Below are positions 52,127 through 60,999 of a stretch of DNA of 64,000 nt, one piece after another. The notes under the pieces were generated by a model. The model did not search any database. It was not told the DNA's origin and saw nothing but the letters and a program-made list of their open reading frames with translations. The DNA is from Cohaesibacter intestini. GTDB taxonomy: Bacteria > Pseudomonadota > Alphaproteobacteria > Rhizobiales > Cohaesibacteraceae. Position 1 is the stretch's first letter. Every line of letters starts with the position of its first letter. The position numbers and the translations under genes are program-made. The stretch covers positions 434,001 through 498,000 of the forward strand of contig NZ_QODK01000001.1 in the NCBI RefSeq assembly GCF_003324485.1, in the 5' to 3' direction.

Positions 52127-52174
52127 GATTCCTAAAACTGGTGATTCCTAAAACAGGTGATTCCTGAAACAGGG
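52127..52174. repeat. Three tandem 16-base repeats carrying a Shine-Dalgarno core, upstream of phaZ
   Basis: Units GATTCCTAAAACTGGT, GATTCCTAAAACAGGT and GATTCCTGAAACAGGG; a fourth, degenerate unit may follow to 52190. On the minus strand each has AGGAATC; the one next to the gene gives AGGA five bases before ATGATG. Confidence 0.85.
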
Positions 52175-52190
52175 CGACTGCTGAAACCGA

Positions 52191-52532
52191 ACGCTACGCG
52201 TCGATTCTGTTCTGGCTTGCCTTGAAGCTCTTTTTGGGGCTTTGCCTTGTAGCCTGTGCCCTGCCTTGGACTTTCACCAAACGGCCAGCCTTGGCTTGAT
52301 GACCCTGATTTGCCTTCAGCGACATTTTATAAACAAGCGCTTGTTCTTCACTTATTGTGCAAGGCAATATAGTAAAGCCAGCCATCGCCAAAATTCAAGG
52401 TATTCACTTACCTCTTTAGGCGTAAGAATAACGAACCCATCCGTATTTGACACGGAAATTTGTTGCAACGCAACATAAATTCCCAAAAAAGCGCAGATAG
52501 GCTATTGCGGAATTTGTCCCGAGGGTGACAGT
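52191..52532. promoter_or_regulatory. Divergent promoter region phaZ / actS
   Basis: About 340 bases between the phaZ repeats and actS; AT-rich in the second half. Both promoters should be here. No gene with support is seen. Confidence 0.5.
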
Positions 52533-53981
52533 ATGACCCGCAGCAAGAGCCTGACAGCATCCGTTCAGGCCGTTTCACATCAAGCCTTCATCATGCTTCC
52601 ATCAAACCAATCCGATCCGATTTTCTCCAGCAGGCAGATCAAGTTGGGCACTCTCGTGGGCTTGCGCTGGCTGGCCATTCTGGGGCAAGGGTCAGCGGTT
52701 CTGTTTGTCTGGCTGGTGCTGGGCTATGAATTTCCAGGCTTGCTGTGTCTTGCCTTGGTCGGATTATCAGCCTGGCTCAATCTCTATCTGCATTTCCAGA
52801 TTCGCAACAGTGTGCGGTTGGCACCGGGTCCTGCGACGGGGTTGCTGGCCTATGATTCGGCCCAACTGGGCGGCTTGCTCTATTTGACCGGCGGGCTACA
52901 CAATCCCTTTGCGCTGTTGCTGCTGGTGCCTGCTGTGGTTTCAGCCACCATGCAGCCAGCTCGCTACACCATTCCATTGACGGGCCTGATCGTCCTCATC
53001 GCAACTTTGCTGGTCTTCTTTCACATGCCTCTGCCATGGGCGGAAGCCACACCGCCGCAGTTCCCGATGATGTATGTGGCCGGGATCTGGCTGGCGATCC
53101 TTGTCACGATGCTGTTTCTAAGCGTCTATGCCCACCGGATCGCCCAGGAAGGCCATTTGTTGGCCAATGCCCTGTCGGCGACCGAACTGATCCTTGCCAA
53201 CGAGCAGCATCTGACCACGCTGGACGGGTTGGCGACAGCCGCTGCGCACGAATTGGGCACCCCGCTTTCAACCATCCAACTGGTGGCCAAAGAACTGGAG
53301 CGCGAACTCGATCCGGCAGATCCCTTGCATGAGGATGCGCAATTGCTGCGCAGTCAGGCGGAACGGTGCCGTGAAATTCTGGGCAAGTTGCGCTCCCTGT
53401 CAGGGGATGACCATGCCAATTTCTCCAAGATGCGTCTGTCGTCGCTGATCTCGGAGCTGGTCGAGCCCTTTGAACTGTTCGATGTCGAGATCGTCCAGTC
53501 TTTCCCGACCGACCGGGACGATCATCCCGTTCTATGGCGCAATCCGGGGCTGATGTTCGGCCTTGGCAATCTGATCGAGAATGCCACCGATTTTGCAGCC
53601 TCACGGGTGGAGATCTCTGCGCAATGGAACGAGCGAACCCTGTCGATACGCATCGCCGATGATGGGCCGGGCTTTTCGGATGTCATGTTGCAGCGACTGG
53701 GCGACCCTTATGTCGCCAGTCGACCTGAGCCGGGCCAACCGGATCGCTCTGCAATTCACAGGCCAGACACAGACACCATACTGTCGCAGGGGTTGAATGG
53801 CGGCGGGCTGGGCCTTGGCTTCTTCATCGCCAAGACCCTACTTGAACGCACTGGTGGTCGGGTAGAAATCAGCAACCGCAATGGTGCAAAGAAGGGCAAG
53901 AAAAGCAAAAAAGTCCATAAAAACAGTGGAGCAGTGGTAGATATATACTGGCCACGAGCGGTTCTTGAGACAGATCAATAA
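52533..53981 (+). CDS. actS: Redox sensor histidine kinase ActS/RegB
   Basis: A 482-residue membrane kinase that senses redox state through ubiquinone and a cytoplasmic cysteine. It has six predicted helices, residues 41-200, with the ubiquinone motif GGLHNPF at 120-126. The phosphoacceptor is His239 in TAAAHELGTPLSTIQL, and the redox-active cysteine is Cys279 in SQAERCREILGKLRS. The ATP-binding N, G1 and G2 boxes are GNLIENATDFA, IADDGPGFSD and GGGLGLGFFIAKTLLE. GAGGG precedes the ATG at 52533. Its partner response regulator gene follows 109 bases downstream. It would regulate respiration, carbon and nitrogen pathways by oxygen status. Confidence 0.96.
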   Translation: MTRSKSLTASVQAVSHQAFIMLPSNQSDPIFSSRQIKLGTLVGLRWLAILGQGSAVLFVWLVLGYEFPGLLCLALVGLSAWLNLYLHFQIRNSVRLAPGPATGLLAYDSAQLGGLLYLTGGLHNPFALLLLVPAVVSATMQPARYTIPLTGLIVLIATLLVFFHMPLPWAEATPPQFPMMYVAGIWLAILVTMLFLSVYAHRIAQEGHLLANALSATELILANEQHLTTLDGLATAAAHELGTPLSTIQLVAKELERELDPADPLHEDAQLLRSQAERCREILGKLRSLSGDDHANFSKMRLSSLISELVEPFELFDVEIVQSFPTDRDDHPVLWRNPGLMFGLGNLIENATDFAASRVEISAQWNERTLSIRIADDGPGFSDVMLQRLGDPYVASRPEPGQPDRSAIHRPDTDTILSQGLNGGGLGLGFFIAKTLLERTGGRVEISNRNGAKKGKKSKKVHKNSGAVVDIYWPRAVLETDQ

Positions 53982-54090
53982 AAGAAGTAAGTTTGATGCT
54001 AGATTTAAGTTATGAGACCGATTGCCACACTAAATTCCGCCAAGAGGAATCAATGCTAGGGTTTGGCAAGGGCAAGAAGGACGACCAACC

Positions 54091-54645
54091 ATGACGCTTA
54101 CTGACCAAATTTCGAGCACTCAGCCTGGATATCTTCTGTTAGTTGATGATGATCGTCCCTTCCTCATCCGCCTCGCACGTGCCATGGAAAGCCGTGGCTT
54201 CACCATTCAGACCGCCGATAGCGTGGCCGAAGCCCTGATGATCGTCAAGGTCGAGCCGCCCCGCTATGCCGTGGTTGATATGCGACTTGGCGACGGCAAC
54301 GGACTCGATGTGATCGAGGCCATCCGCAACACCAACCCCGACGCTCGGACCATCATGCTGACGGGCTATGGCAATATCACAACGGCCGTGACGGCCGTCA
54401 AACTCGGTGCGGTTGACTATCTGGCCAAGCCCTCCGATGCGGATGACATCTATGCTGCCTTGATGAATGAAGGGGGACAAAAGTCCGAGCCGCCGGAAAA
54501 CCCCATGTCCGCCGATCGCGTACGGTGGGAGCATATCCAGCGGGTCTATGAATTGTGTGATCGCAACGTGTCCGAGACGGCACGCCGCCTGAACATGCAC
54601 CGTCGCACCCTGCAGCGGATTCTTGCCAAGCGCGCACCCCGTTAA
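54091..54645 (+). CDS. actR: Redox response regulator ActR/RegA
   Basis: A 184-residue response regulator, partner of ActS. The receiver has an acidic pair at Asp19-Asp20, phosphoacceptor Asp63 in RYAVVDMRLGDGNGLD and Lys113 in YLAKPSDADD. The C-terminal helix-turn-helix of the Fis type, CDRNVSETARRLNMHRRTLQ, is nearly invariant across RegA/ActR/PrrA proteins. AAGGA precedes the ATG at 54091. The pair controls many energy-metabolism genes by redox state. The gene may be co-transcribed with actS across the 109-base gap. Confidence 0.97.
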   Translation: MTLTDQISSTQPGYLLLVDDDRPFLIRLARAMESRGFTIQTADSVAEALMIVKVEPPRYAVVDMRLGDGNGLDVIEAIRNTNPDARTIMLTGYGNITTAVTAVKLGAVDYLAKPSDADDIYAALMNEGGQKSEPPENPMSADRVRWEHIQRVYELCDRNVSETARRLNMHRRTLQRILAKRAPR

Positions 54646-54747
54646 ACCAACGCTGAACCAACCCGGCGCTCACCTGATCCGTCTCTCCTGCCGTCAGTCA
54701 GGAGACGGTCGCTTACGGCCATCGACCCGATGCAAAGGGTCAGATAC

Positions 54748-54772
54748 AAAAAAACCGGCCAGCGGCCGGTTT
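54748..54772. terminator. Bidirectional terminator between actR and cspA
   Basis: AAACCGGCC and GGCCGGTTT around AGC; a seven-A run on the left gives a strong T-run for the minus-strand cspA message. Confidence 0.85.
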
Positions 54773-54833
54773 CATCTCTTGTGCCTTTGATCCGCAATTC
54801 CGCAAAGGAATCGCCAAAGTCTGAAAATCAGAC

Positions 54834-55040
54834 TTAGAGGATTTCAAGGTTTGCAGCGCTTTCGCGGCCATCACGACCGGTCTGCAGCTCGTAGGATACT
54901 TTCTGGTTTTCGTCCAGGCCAGAAAGACCGGAACGCTCTACAGCAGAAATGTGTACGAAAATATCTTTGCCGCCATCTTCAGGGGCAATGAAACCAAACC
55001 CTTTGGTTGGGTTGAACCATTTAACGGTGCCGTTAGCCAT
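54834..55040 (-). CDS. cspA: Cold-shock protein (CspA family)
   Basis: A 68-residue single-stranded nucleic-acid-binding protein of the OB fold. Both RNA-binding motifs are present: KGFGFI in KWFNPTKGFGFIAPEDG (RNP1) and DIFVHI (RNP2). The product starts MANGTVKWFNPTKG from the ATG at 55040; the longer ORF from 55202 is in the leader. About 160 bases of leader precede the gene, as in cold-induced csp genes whose 5' UTR folds by temperature. It acts as an RNA chaperone, though constitutive versus cold-induced expression cannot be told here. Confidence 0.96.
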   Translation of the reverse strand: MANGTVKWFNPTKGFGFIAPEDGGKDIFVHISAVERSGLSGLDENQKVSYELQTGRDGRESAANLEIL

Positions 55041-55298
55041 AACCGTTGTCTCCAAATAGTATGCTATCCGCACGATGCGATAGCTCGGCGTAGCTCGTCT
55101 GTATCGAAAGACTGACGCCCAAAGGAAGTCCAACGGGGTAGAGCAGTGTCGAATAGAAAAGTCCAGCACGGAAGAATTGCCACAAGACCTTCGCGAAATC
55201 AAGCGCGAACTGCTACCAAAGATCCCCTTCCCAGAGTTCTGTATCCTTAAGTGCGTCGACTTCGGCTTGTGGTCGATCCAGCAGATCGAAGGAAGCCA
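55041..55298. promoter_or_regulatory. Leader and promoter of cspA
   Basis: About 260 bases between cspA and the mmcB stop; long enough for a cold-shock type 5' UTR on the minus strand. I see no gene; I cannot define the fold by eye. Confidence 0.45.
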
Positions 55299-55796
55299 TC
55301 AAATTTTGGCAGGCTCTATATGGATTGGCACTCCGGGGTCATGAATGGCGTGAAGTCGGCTGGCGGCTACCTGTGCAAATCTCAGGGTCACGGCCTTTCG
55401 GCGGGCGGCGGCCAGCTTGCGAAGCTCAACGTCGCGGACAATCTCCGCCCCATGAGAATCGGCGATGATCAGACCTGCTTCCTGAGGAAAAATCTCCGCC
55501 GGGGTCTGTTGATTGGTGGCGAAGAAAAGTCTGTCGCAATAGTCCCAATAATCAGGCCACTTGCTGTCCGCCCGGAAGTCCGCCAGAGAAGACTTGATTT
55601 CGACGATCCAGATTTCTCCCTTGCCATTGATGGCAAAAAGATCGGCACGGCGACCTGATTTCAGCGTCAATTCCGGGATCGAGACAAAGCCATGCCGCCG
55701 GAGCAGGCGGGCGGTGCCACGTTGGATTTCCAAAGCCCGTTCTGATTGGCGCCCATCCACCGGGGCGGATATCTCCGGCTCGATCATGCGTCCCAT
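55299..55796 (-). CDS. mmcB: MmcB family DNA-repair protein
   Basis: A 165-residue nuclease-fold protein. The PD-(D/E)xK-like core reads RRHGFVSIPELTLKSGRRAD, then GEIWIVEIKSSLADFRADSK and DYWDYCDRLFFATNQQ. The conserved E-(V/I)-K of the catalytic motif is in IVEIKSS, with D of RRAD upstream. In Caulobacter MmcB is needed for tolerance to mitomycin C and works with the ImuB/DnaE2 mutasome. The order actSR-mmcB is common in Hyphomicrobiales as far as I recall. The ATG at 55796 or Met4 could be the start. Confidence 0.9.
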   Translation of the reverse strand: MGRMIEPEISAPVDGRQSERALEIQRGTARLLRRHGFVSIPELTLKSGRRADLFAINGKGEIWIVEIKSSLADFRADSKWPDYWDYCDRLFFATNQQTPAEIFPQEAGLIIADSHGAEIVRDVELRKLAAARRKAVTLRFAQVAASRLHAIHDPGVPIHIEPAKI

Positions 55797-55857
55797 TCTG
55801 TCCGTTGCCTTTCATGCTTGCTATTTTGTGCCTGCGTTGCGATGCCCGTTCGGGCCG

Positions 55858-57189
55858 TTATCCCAGCACCGTCGTCACCGCCTTGCGGAAACCGGTGACA
55901 AAGTCTTCAATATGGCTTTCCTCGATGATCAGGGGCGGCGAGACCGCAACGGCATCCCCCAGCCCACGCACCATCACCCCTTCTTTCCAGCAAGCCTTGA
56001 GCAATTGCGGGCCGATGCTGCCGGGCTTGTCATCGAAGGGCGCGAACTCAATTGCGCCAATGAGGCCGATGCCGCGCACATCAATCACCCGCGGCAGGTC
56101 GGCCAAGCCATGCAAGACGTCTTGCAACGCATCGCCAATCGGGCCTGCTGCACGGGTGAAAAGCGCATCCCGCTCATAAAGATCCAGACAGGCCATGGAA
56201 GCGGCGCAGGCGAGCGGATGGGCGGAATAGGTATAACCATGGAACAATTCCATGCCCGAGGTGCTGTCAAAAATCGCCGCCTTGACCGCATCGCTGCAGG
56301 CCACAGCTCCCATCGGGATGGTCGCCGAGGTGATGCCCTTGGCCATTGTCATGATATCAGGCTCGACGCCGAAACGTTGGGCGGCAAAGGCAGCCCCGGT
56401 TCGGCCAAAACCGGTGATCACCTCGTCAAAGATCAACAAAATGCCATGCTCCGAACACAGGGTGCGCAGACGCTCCAAATAGCCCTTTGGCGGCAACAAG
56501 ACGCCTCCGGCCCCGGCAATCGGCTCGACAATAACCGCAGCGATGGTATCCGGGTCATGGAAGCGGATCAGATTGGCCAACTCCTCTGCCATCGCCTCGC
56601 CGCCCTGTTCTGGCTGGCCCTTGGAGAAGGCATTGAGCGACAGATCATGGGTATCCTTGAGATGATCGACAGGCAACCATTGACCAAAGGCCTTGCGATT
56701 GGCGGTCAGGCCGCCAAGGGAGACTCCAGCGAAATTCACCCCGTGATAGGCCCGCTGGCGGGAAATCAGCTTCTTGCGGCCTGCCTGCCCCTTTGCGTCA
56801 TGATAGGCATAGGCGATCTTGACGGCCGTCTCGACCGCTTCGGAGCCGGAATTGGCAAAGAACAGGGTGTTGAGGTTTCCGGGCAAGAAAGCAGCCAGTC
56901 GCTCGGCCAGTTGAAAGGAAAGCGGATGGCCGAAACTGAAGGAAGGGGCAAAATCCAGCTCGGCAAATTGCGCCTTGATCGCCTCACCAATTTCCGTACG
57001 GCCATGGCCGAGATTGCAGCACCAGAGACCACCGGACATATCGAGGATCTTGTCGCCATCCTTGGTCAGATAATGCATGCCCCTGGCTTCCACAATCAGG
57101 CGTGGATCGGCGGCAAAATCCTGATTGGCGGTGAAGGGCATCCAGTGATGGTCAAAATTGACCGCTCTGTTTTTGGCATAGGTGGGCAT
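55858..57189 (-). CDS. Class III aminotransferase, beta-alanine/omega-amino acid:pyruvate type
   Basis: A 443-residue PLP enzyme. The start region MPTYAKNRAVNFDHHWMPF, then DMSGGLWCCNLGHGRTEIGE, is that of omega-amino acid:pyruvate aminotransferases. It has FFANSGSEAVETAVKIAY, RQRAYHGVNFAGVSLGG, then LLIFDEVITGFGRTGAAFAA with the PLP aspartate. The Schiff-base lysine is in PDIMTMAKGITSATIPMGAV. It likely transfers an amino group from beta-alanine, taurine-like or other omega-amines to pyruvate. The ATG at 57189 was chosen over 57255 because the family begins there. No pathway partner is adjacent. Confidence 0.92.
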   Translation of the reverse strand: MPTYAKNRAVNFDHHWMPFTANQDFAADPRLIVEARGMHYLTKDGDKILDMSGGLWCCNLGHGRTEIGEAIKAQFAELDFAPSFSFGHPLSFQLAERLAAFLPGNLNTLFFANSGSEAVETAVKIAYAYHDAKGQAGRKKLISRQRAYHGVNFAGVSLGGLTANRKAFGQWLPVDHLKDTHDLSLNAFSKGQPEQGGEAMAEELANLIRFHDPDTIAAVIVEPIAGAGGVLLPPKGYLERLRTLCSEHGILLIFDEVITGFGRTGAAFAAQRFGVEPDIMTMAKGITSATIPMGAVACSDAVKAAIFDSTSGMELFHGYTYSAHPLACAASMACLDLYERDALFTRAAGPIGDALQDVLHGLADLPRVIDVRGIGLIGAIEFAPFDDKPGSIGPQLLKACWKEGVMVRGLGDAVAVSPPLIIEESHIEDFVTGFRKAVTTVLG

Positions 57190-57315
57190 GGCAGATCTCT
57201 TCAGGCCAGATGACGGATCGGGGCTTGTGCAGACTCTGGGCTGATTTGACGACATTCGCCGATGGGCTGCAAGTCCCTTTTGCGCTGTCTGCCCCTGCCG
57301 GATCTGCCTGCGTGA

Positions 57316-58548
57316 TCAGAGAGCCACCCCTGCCGCATGGCCAGAGGCCCATGCCCACTGGAAATTGAAACCGCCCAAATGCCCGGTCACATCAAGCACC
57401 TCGCCAACGAAATAGAGCCCGCTCACGTTATTCGCTTCCATGGTCTTTGAGGAAATGGCGCGGGTGTCGACGCCGCCCAAGGTCACCTCGGCAGTGCGAT
57501 AGCCTTCGGTGCCAATCGGGGCAACCGACCAGCGATGAACCGCTTCATCGAGCTTGGTCAGTATCTTGTTGCCCTGTTCGCCCATTGGCCCTTTGAAACC
57601 GTCTCGCACGCAAATGGCCTTGGCCAGACGCTTTGGCAACAGACCGGACAGGGCGGTGGCAATGTCCTGCTTGGGATTGTCACTCCGCGCTTTGGTCATA
57701 TGCTCAAGGCAGGATTGGCCGGGTGCCAGATCGACAATGACGGGCATGCCTTCGCGCCAATAAGAGGAAATCTGCAGGATCGAGGGACCGGACAAGCCAC
57801 GATGAGTGAAGAGCAGGCCCTCGCGGAAGCTGGTCTTGCCGACCTTGACCACCGCATCGACCGAAAGGCCAGACAGGGGAACGGTCCAGCTCTTCTCCGC
57901 TTCAGCAAAGATGAAGGGCACCAGAGCGGCGCGCGTTTCCTGCAACGGAATCCCGAATTGCTTGGCAATGTCATAACCAAGACCGGTGGCACCCATTTTG
58001 GGGATCGATTTACCGCCGGTGGCAACCACCACATTGCGGGCCAGTTCGGTGCCGCGACCGGTCGCAACCTGATACAAATCATCGCTCTTGTCGACCGCCT
58101 TGATGGCCGTGTCGAGCCGCAAGGTGCCACCCGCCGCCCGCAAATGATCGAGCAGCATGGTGATGATATCCATTGCGCTGTCATCACAGAAGAGCTGACC
58201 GAGGGTTTTCTCGTGCCAGGAAATGCGGCGCTCGTCGACCATGGCGAGAAAATCCTTCGGCGTGAATCCCCGCAAGGCGGAAATGCAAAAGCGCGGATTG
58301 GCGGAAAGGAAGTTCTTCTCGGTGGTGTTGAGATTGGTGAAGTTGCAACGCCCACCGCCAGAGATGCGGATTTTTTCCGCCGCCTTTTTGGCGTGGTCGA
58401 GTACCAGCACTTTGCGTCCACGCCGGGCGGCAGTGATTGCGGTCATCAAGCCGGCCGCCCCCGCCCCCAGAATGATCGCATCCCAAATGGGCTGCCCTGC
58501 CCGGCTGGTTTGTCCGGTTTGCTTGTCTTTGGGGTCAGTCGATGTCAT
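57316..58548 (-). CDS. HI0933/YhiN-family FAD-dependent oxidoreductase
   Basis: A 410-residue flavoprotein of unknown physiological role. The dinucleotide fold is IWDAIILGAGAAGLMTAITA, then KVLVLDHAKKAAEKIRISGG and RCNFTNLNT, the family signature. It has NVVVATGGKSIPKMGATGLG in the middle, and ends VSGLYFVGEVLDVTGHLGGF, then NFQWAWASGHAAG. This C-terminal pattern identifies the HI0933 family of predicted NAD(P)/FAD oxidoreductases. It has no signal peptide. It is on the same strand as the aminotransferase gene, with 126 bases between, so separate transcription is likely. Confidence 0.93.
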   Translation of the reverse strand: MTSTDPKDKQTGQTSRAGQPIWDAIILGAGAAGLMTAITAARRGRKVLVLDHAKKAAEKIRISGGGRCNFTNLNTTEKNFLSANPRFCISALRGFTPKDFLAMVDERRISWHEKTLGQLFCDDSAMDIITMLLDHLRAAGGTLRLDTAIKAVDKSDDLYQVATGRGTELARNVVVATGGKSIPKMGATGLGYDIAKQFGIPLQETRAALVPFIFAEAEKSWTVPLSGLSVDAVVKVGKTSFREGLLFTHRGLSGPSILQISSYWREGMPVIVDLAPGQSCLEHMTKARSDNPKQDIATALSGLLPKRLAKAICVRDGFKGPMGEQGNKILTKLDEAVHRWSVAPIGTEGYRTAEVTLGGVDTRAISSKTMEANNVSGLYFVGEVLDVTGHLGGFNFQWAWASGHAAGVAL

Positions 58549-58652
58549 GGCCAGTGCCTGTCATGCATGAGGAGTGATCTGGCTGGCAATAAAGAATGGG
58601 AGGGGCAGCGTCAAGCTGCTCCGCTTTTGCCGTCGCGGTTCAGAGAGCGGCC

Positions 58653-60821
58653 TCAGGCTTGACGATGGCGCTCGACAAAGGGCGTGACGGGAATGTCGGT
58701 CTGCTCCAGCAGCGCCTGTTCAAACTCGCGCGGCGGCTTGGGTCTGGCAAAAAGAAAGCCCTGAGCACTGTCGCAATGTTCCTGCTTGAGATGATTGGCA
58801 CTGGCTTCGGTTTCCACCCCTTCGGCGATAACTTCCAATCCCAGCGAATGGGCCAGATTGATGGTGGCGCGAACAATCGCAGCGTCGGACGGATTGCCGA
58901 TCATGTCCCTGACAAAGGACTGGTCGATCTTGAGGCGATCGACAGGGAAATGCTTGACGTAGGACAGCGATGAACAACCGGTGCCAAAATCATCAATGGA
59001 AATCTTGACGCCAAGATCACGCAGCTGGCCAAGCTGGATTGCCACCTGATCCTTGTCATGCAGGACGATGCTTTCGGTCAATTCCAGATCGAGCAGGTGC
59101 GGTGGCATTCCGGTCTCCCCCAGAATGCGGGCAACCAGCAACGGCACCGACTGGCGCTGGAACTGAACAGGGGAGAGATTGACGCCAATGGTGAAGTCCG
59201 GCAGGCCCTTGGCCTTCCAGGCCGCGCCCTGTCGACAGGCTTCGCGCAGCACCCATTCATTGATCGGCATGATCATGCCATTGCGCTCGGCCCGGGCGAG
59301 AAACTGGCTTGGCGGGATCAGGGACCCGTCTTCCCCGCGCATCCTGAGCAAGGCCTCGCAGCCAATGATGGCGCGGGTACCCAGATCCACCTGCTGCTGA
59401 TAATGCAGTTCGAAACGACCCTCTTCGAGGGCCTTGCGCAAATTGTTGTCGAGCTCCTGCTCTTCACGGGCACGGGCATCCATATTGGCCGAGAAGAGGC
59501 AATAACCGTTGCCGCTGGCTTTCTTGGTGCGATACATCGCCAGATCGGCGTTGCGCACCAGTTTTTCGAAATCCTGCCCATCTTCTGGGTGTATCGCGAT
59601 GCCCACCGACGCGGTGACGGGGGTGGTGATGTCGACCTTGGCGATAGCCGAGGGCAGAATATCCGCAATCGCCTTGCCCATGCGCTCGATTTGCTGGTCG
59701 CCTCTGGTGTTCACCTGAAGGATGGCAAACTCGTCGCCACCCAGACGGGCAACCAGATCATTCTTGGAGGCGATGGAGCGCAGGGCCGCACCCACATGAA
59801 CCAGCAACTCGTCGCCGGTCGCGTGACCGTTGAGGTCATTCACCTGCTTGAAGCCATCCAGATCGATGAGATGGAGCGCAAAGCGTCCATCGCCACGGCG
59901 GCAGCGGCCAATTTCCCTGTCCACCCGGTCTCGCATCAGTGTGCGATTGGCAAGGCTGGTCAAGGCGTCATGATGCGCCATGTGATGGAGGTGATTTTCC
60001 GCCGCCTTGCGGTCGGTGATGTCCTGAGAGGAGCTGACCACGCCGATGACGGTGCCATTCTCGATCAGGGTCGATTTGGAGGTCAGAAAGATCCGCTTCT
60101 TGCCATCGGCCCCGACAATTTCCTCTTCAAAGGACCGCAGGCCCTTCTTGGATGACACGACAAGCTGGTTGATGGTCATGGTCAACTCGGCCTGCTTGGT
60201 TCCGAACACGTCCGAATATTGCTTGCCGACCACCTCTTCGGGCTTCAAGCCGAGATAATTGGCCTGAAAGACATTCATGAACAGGATGCAGCCATCGAGA
60301 TCGGTCGCGCTGACCATCACCGGCAAGGTGTTGATCACATGGACGAGACGGCTCTCATTTTCGCGCTGGGTCCAGGCGAGGATGCTTTCGCTTTTCTTGA
60401 GGGATTCCAGCAACGAGTCCGCCCTGTTCGACAGCATCTGGCTCTGGCGATACATTTTCAGCAGATTGCGGGCCCGGGCGACAAACTCCCGATGATCGAC
60501 GGGACTCGTCAACAGATCCGTCGCACCGGCATCAAGCGCCCGCAGACGATATCCGCGGTCCTCCATCACCGTGACGGCGATGATCGGGATGTCCTGTGTA
60601 CGCGGATTGACACGGATGCGGGAAATGAACTCATCGCCTAGCATTTCGGGCAAATCGAAGGAGGTCAGGATCAGATCCGGATCATGGTCCCCCAGCCAGC
60701 GCAATGCCCGCACGGGCCTTGCAAAACAAACCACCTCGGTGTCTTGCTCGATGCGTTTGGCGATCTGGCTATAGATCTGCCTGTTTGTCTTCTGGTCATC
60801 AACGATGAGGATTAGTGCCAT
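58653..60821 (-). CDS. REC-PAS-GGDEF-EAL protein with degenerate receiver
   Basis: A 722-residue cyclic-di-GMP signalling protein. The N-terminal receiver (1-130) keeps Asp8-Asp9 but has Ser54 in place of the phosphoacceptor Asp (LILTSFDLPEM) and Ser106 in place of the conserved Lys (LLTSPVD). A PAS domain (about 165-285) follows, then GGDEF with VARLGGDEFAILQVN near residue 360. The EAL domain starts at about 480 with GCEALLRMRGEDG, and has GVNLSPVQF, DDFGTGCSSLSYVKHFPVDR and KIDQSFVRDM. Both catalytic motifs are complete, so synthase, phosphodiesterase or both are possible. Met at 60821 starts the receiver. Confidence 0.95.
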   Translation of the reverse strand: MALILIVDDQKTNRQIYSQIAKRIEQDTEVVCFARPVRALRWLGDHDPDLILTSFDLPEMLGDEFISRIRVNPRTQDIPIIAVTVMEDRGYRLRALDAGATDLLTSPVDHREFVARARNLLKMYRQSQMLSNRADSLLESLKKSESILAWTQRENESRLVHVINTLPVMVSATDLDGCILFMNVFQANYLGLKPEEVVGKQYSDVFGTKQAELTMTINQLVVSSKKGLRSFEEEIVGADGKKRIFLTSKSTLIENGTVIGVVSSSQDITDRKAAENHLHHMAHHDALTSLANRTLMRDRVDREIGRCRRGDGRFALHLIDLDGFKQVNDLNGHATGDELLVHVGAALRSIASKNDLVARLGGDEFAILQVNTRGDQQIERMGKAIADILPSAIAKVDITTPVTASVGIAIHPEDGQDFEKLVRNADLAMYRTKKASGNGYCLFSANMDARAREEQELDNNLRKALEEGRFELHYQQQVDLGTRAIIGCEALLRMRGEDGSLIPPSQFLARAERNGMIMPINEWVLREACRQGAAWKAKGLPDFTIGVNLSPVQFQRQSVPLLVARILGETGMPPHLLDLELTESIVLHDKDQVAIQLGQLRDLGVKISIDDFGTGCSSLSYVKHFPVDRLKIDQSFVRDMIGNPSDAAIVRATINLAHSLGLEVIAEGVETEASANHLKQEHCDSAQGFLFARPKPPREFEQALLEQTDIPVTPFVERHRQA

Positions 60822-60999
60822 AACAACTCGCGACCCGTCAGCCCTGCATGCCAGCATGCCACGGGCGGCCTGCCAACTTCATTGGAGGAGCTTAGCGAAG
60901 GAAAGTTAATGCGGTCGCTAGCGCGTATTTTATCCAAGGCTATCCCGCCCAAAAGCTAACGCTATCCTTAACGAAACCTGAACGGCCTGAGGCCGGCCT

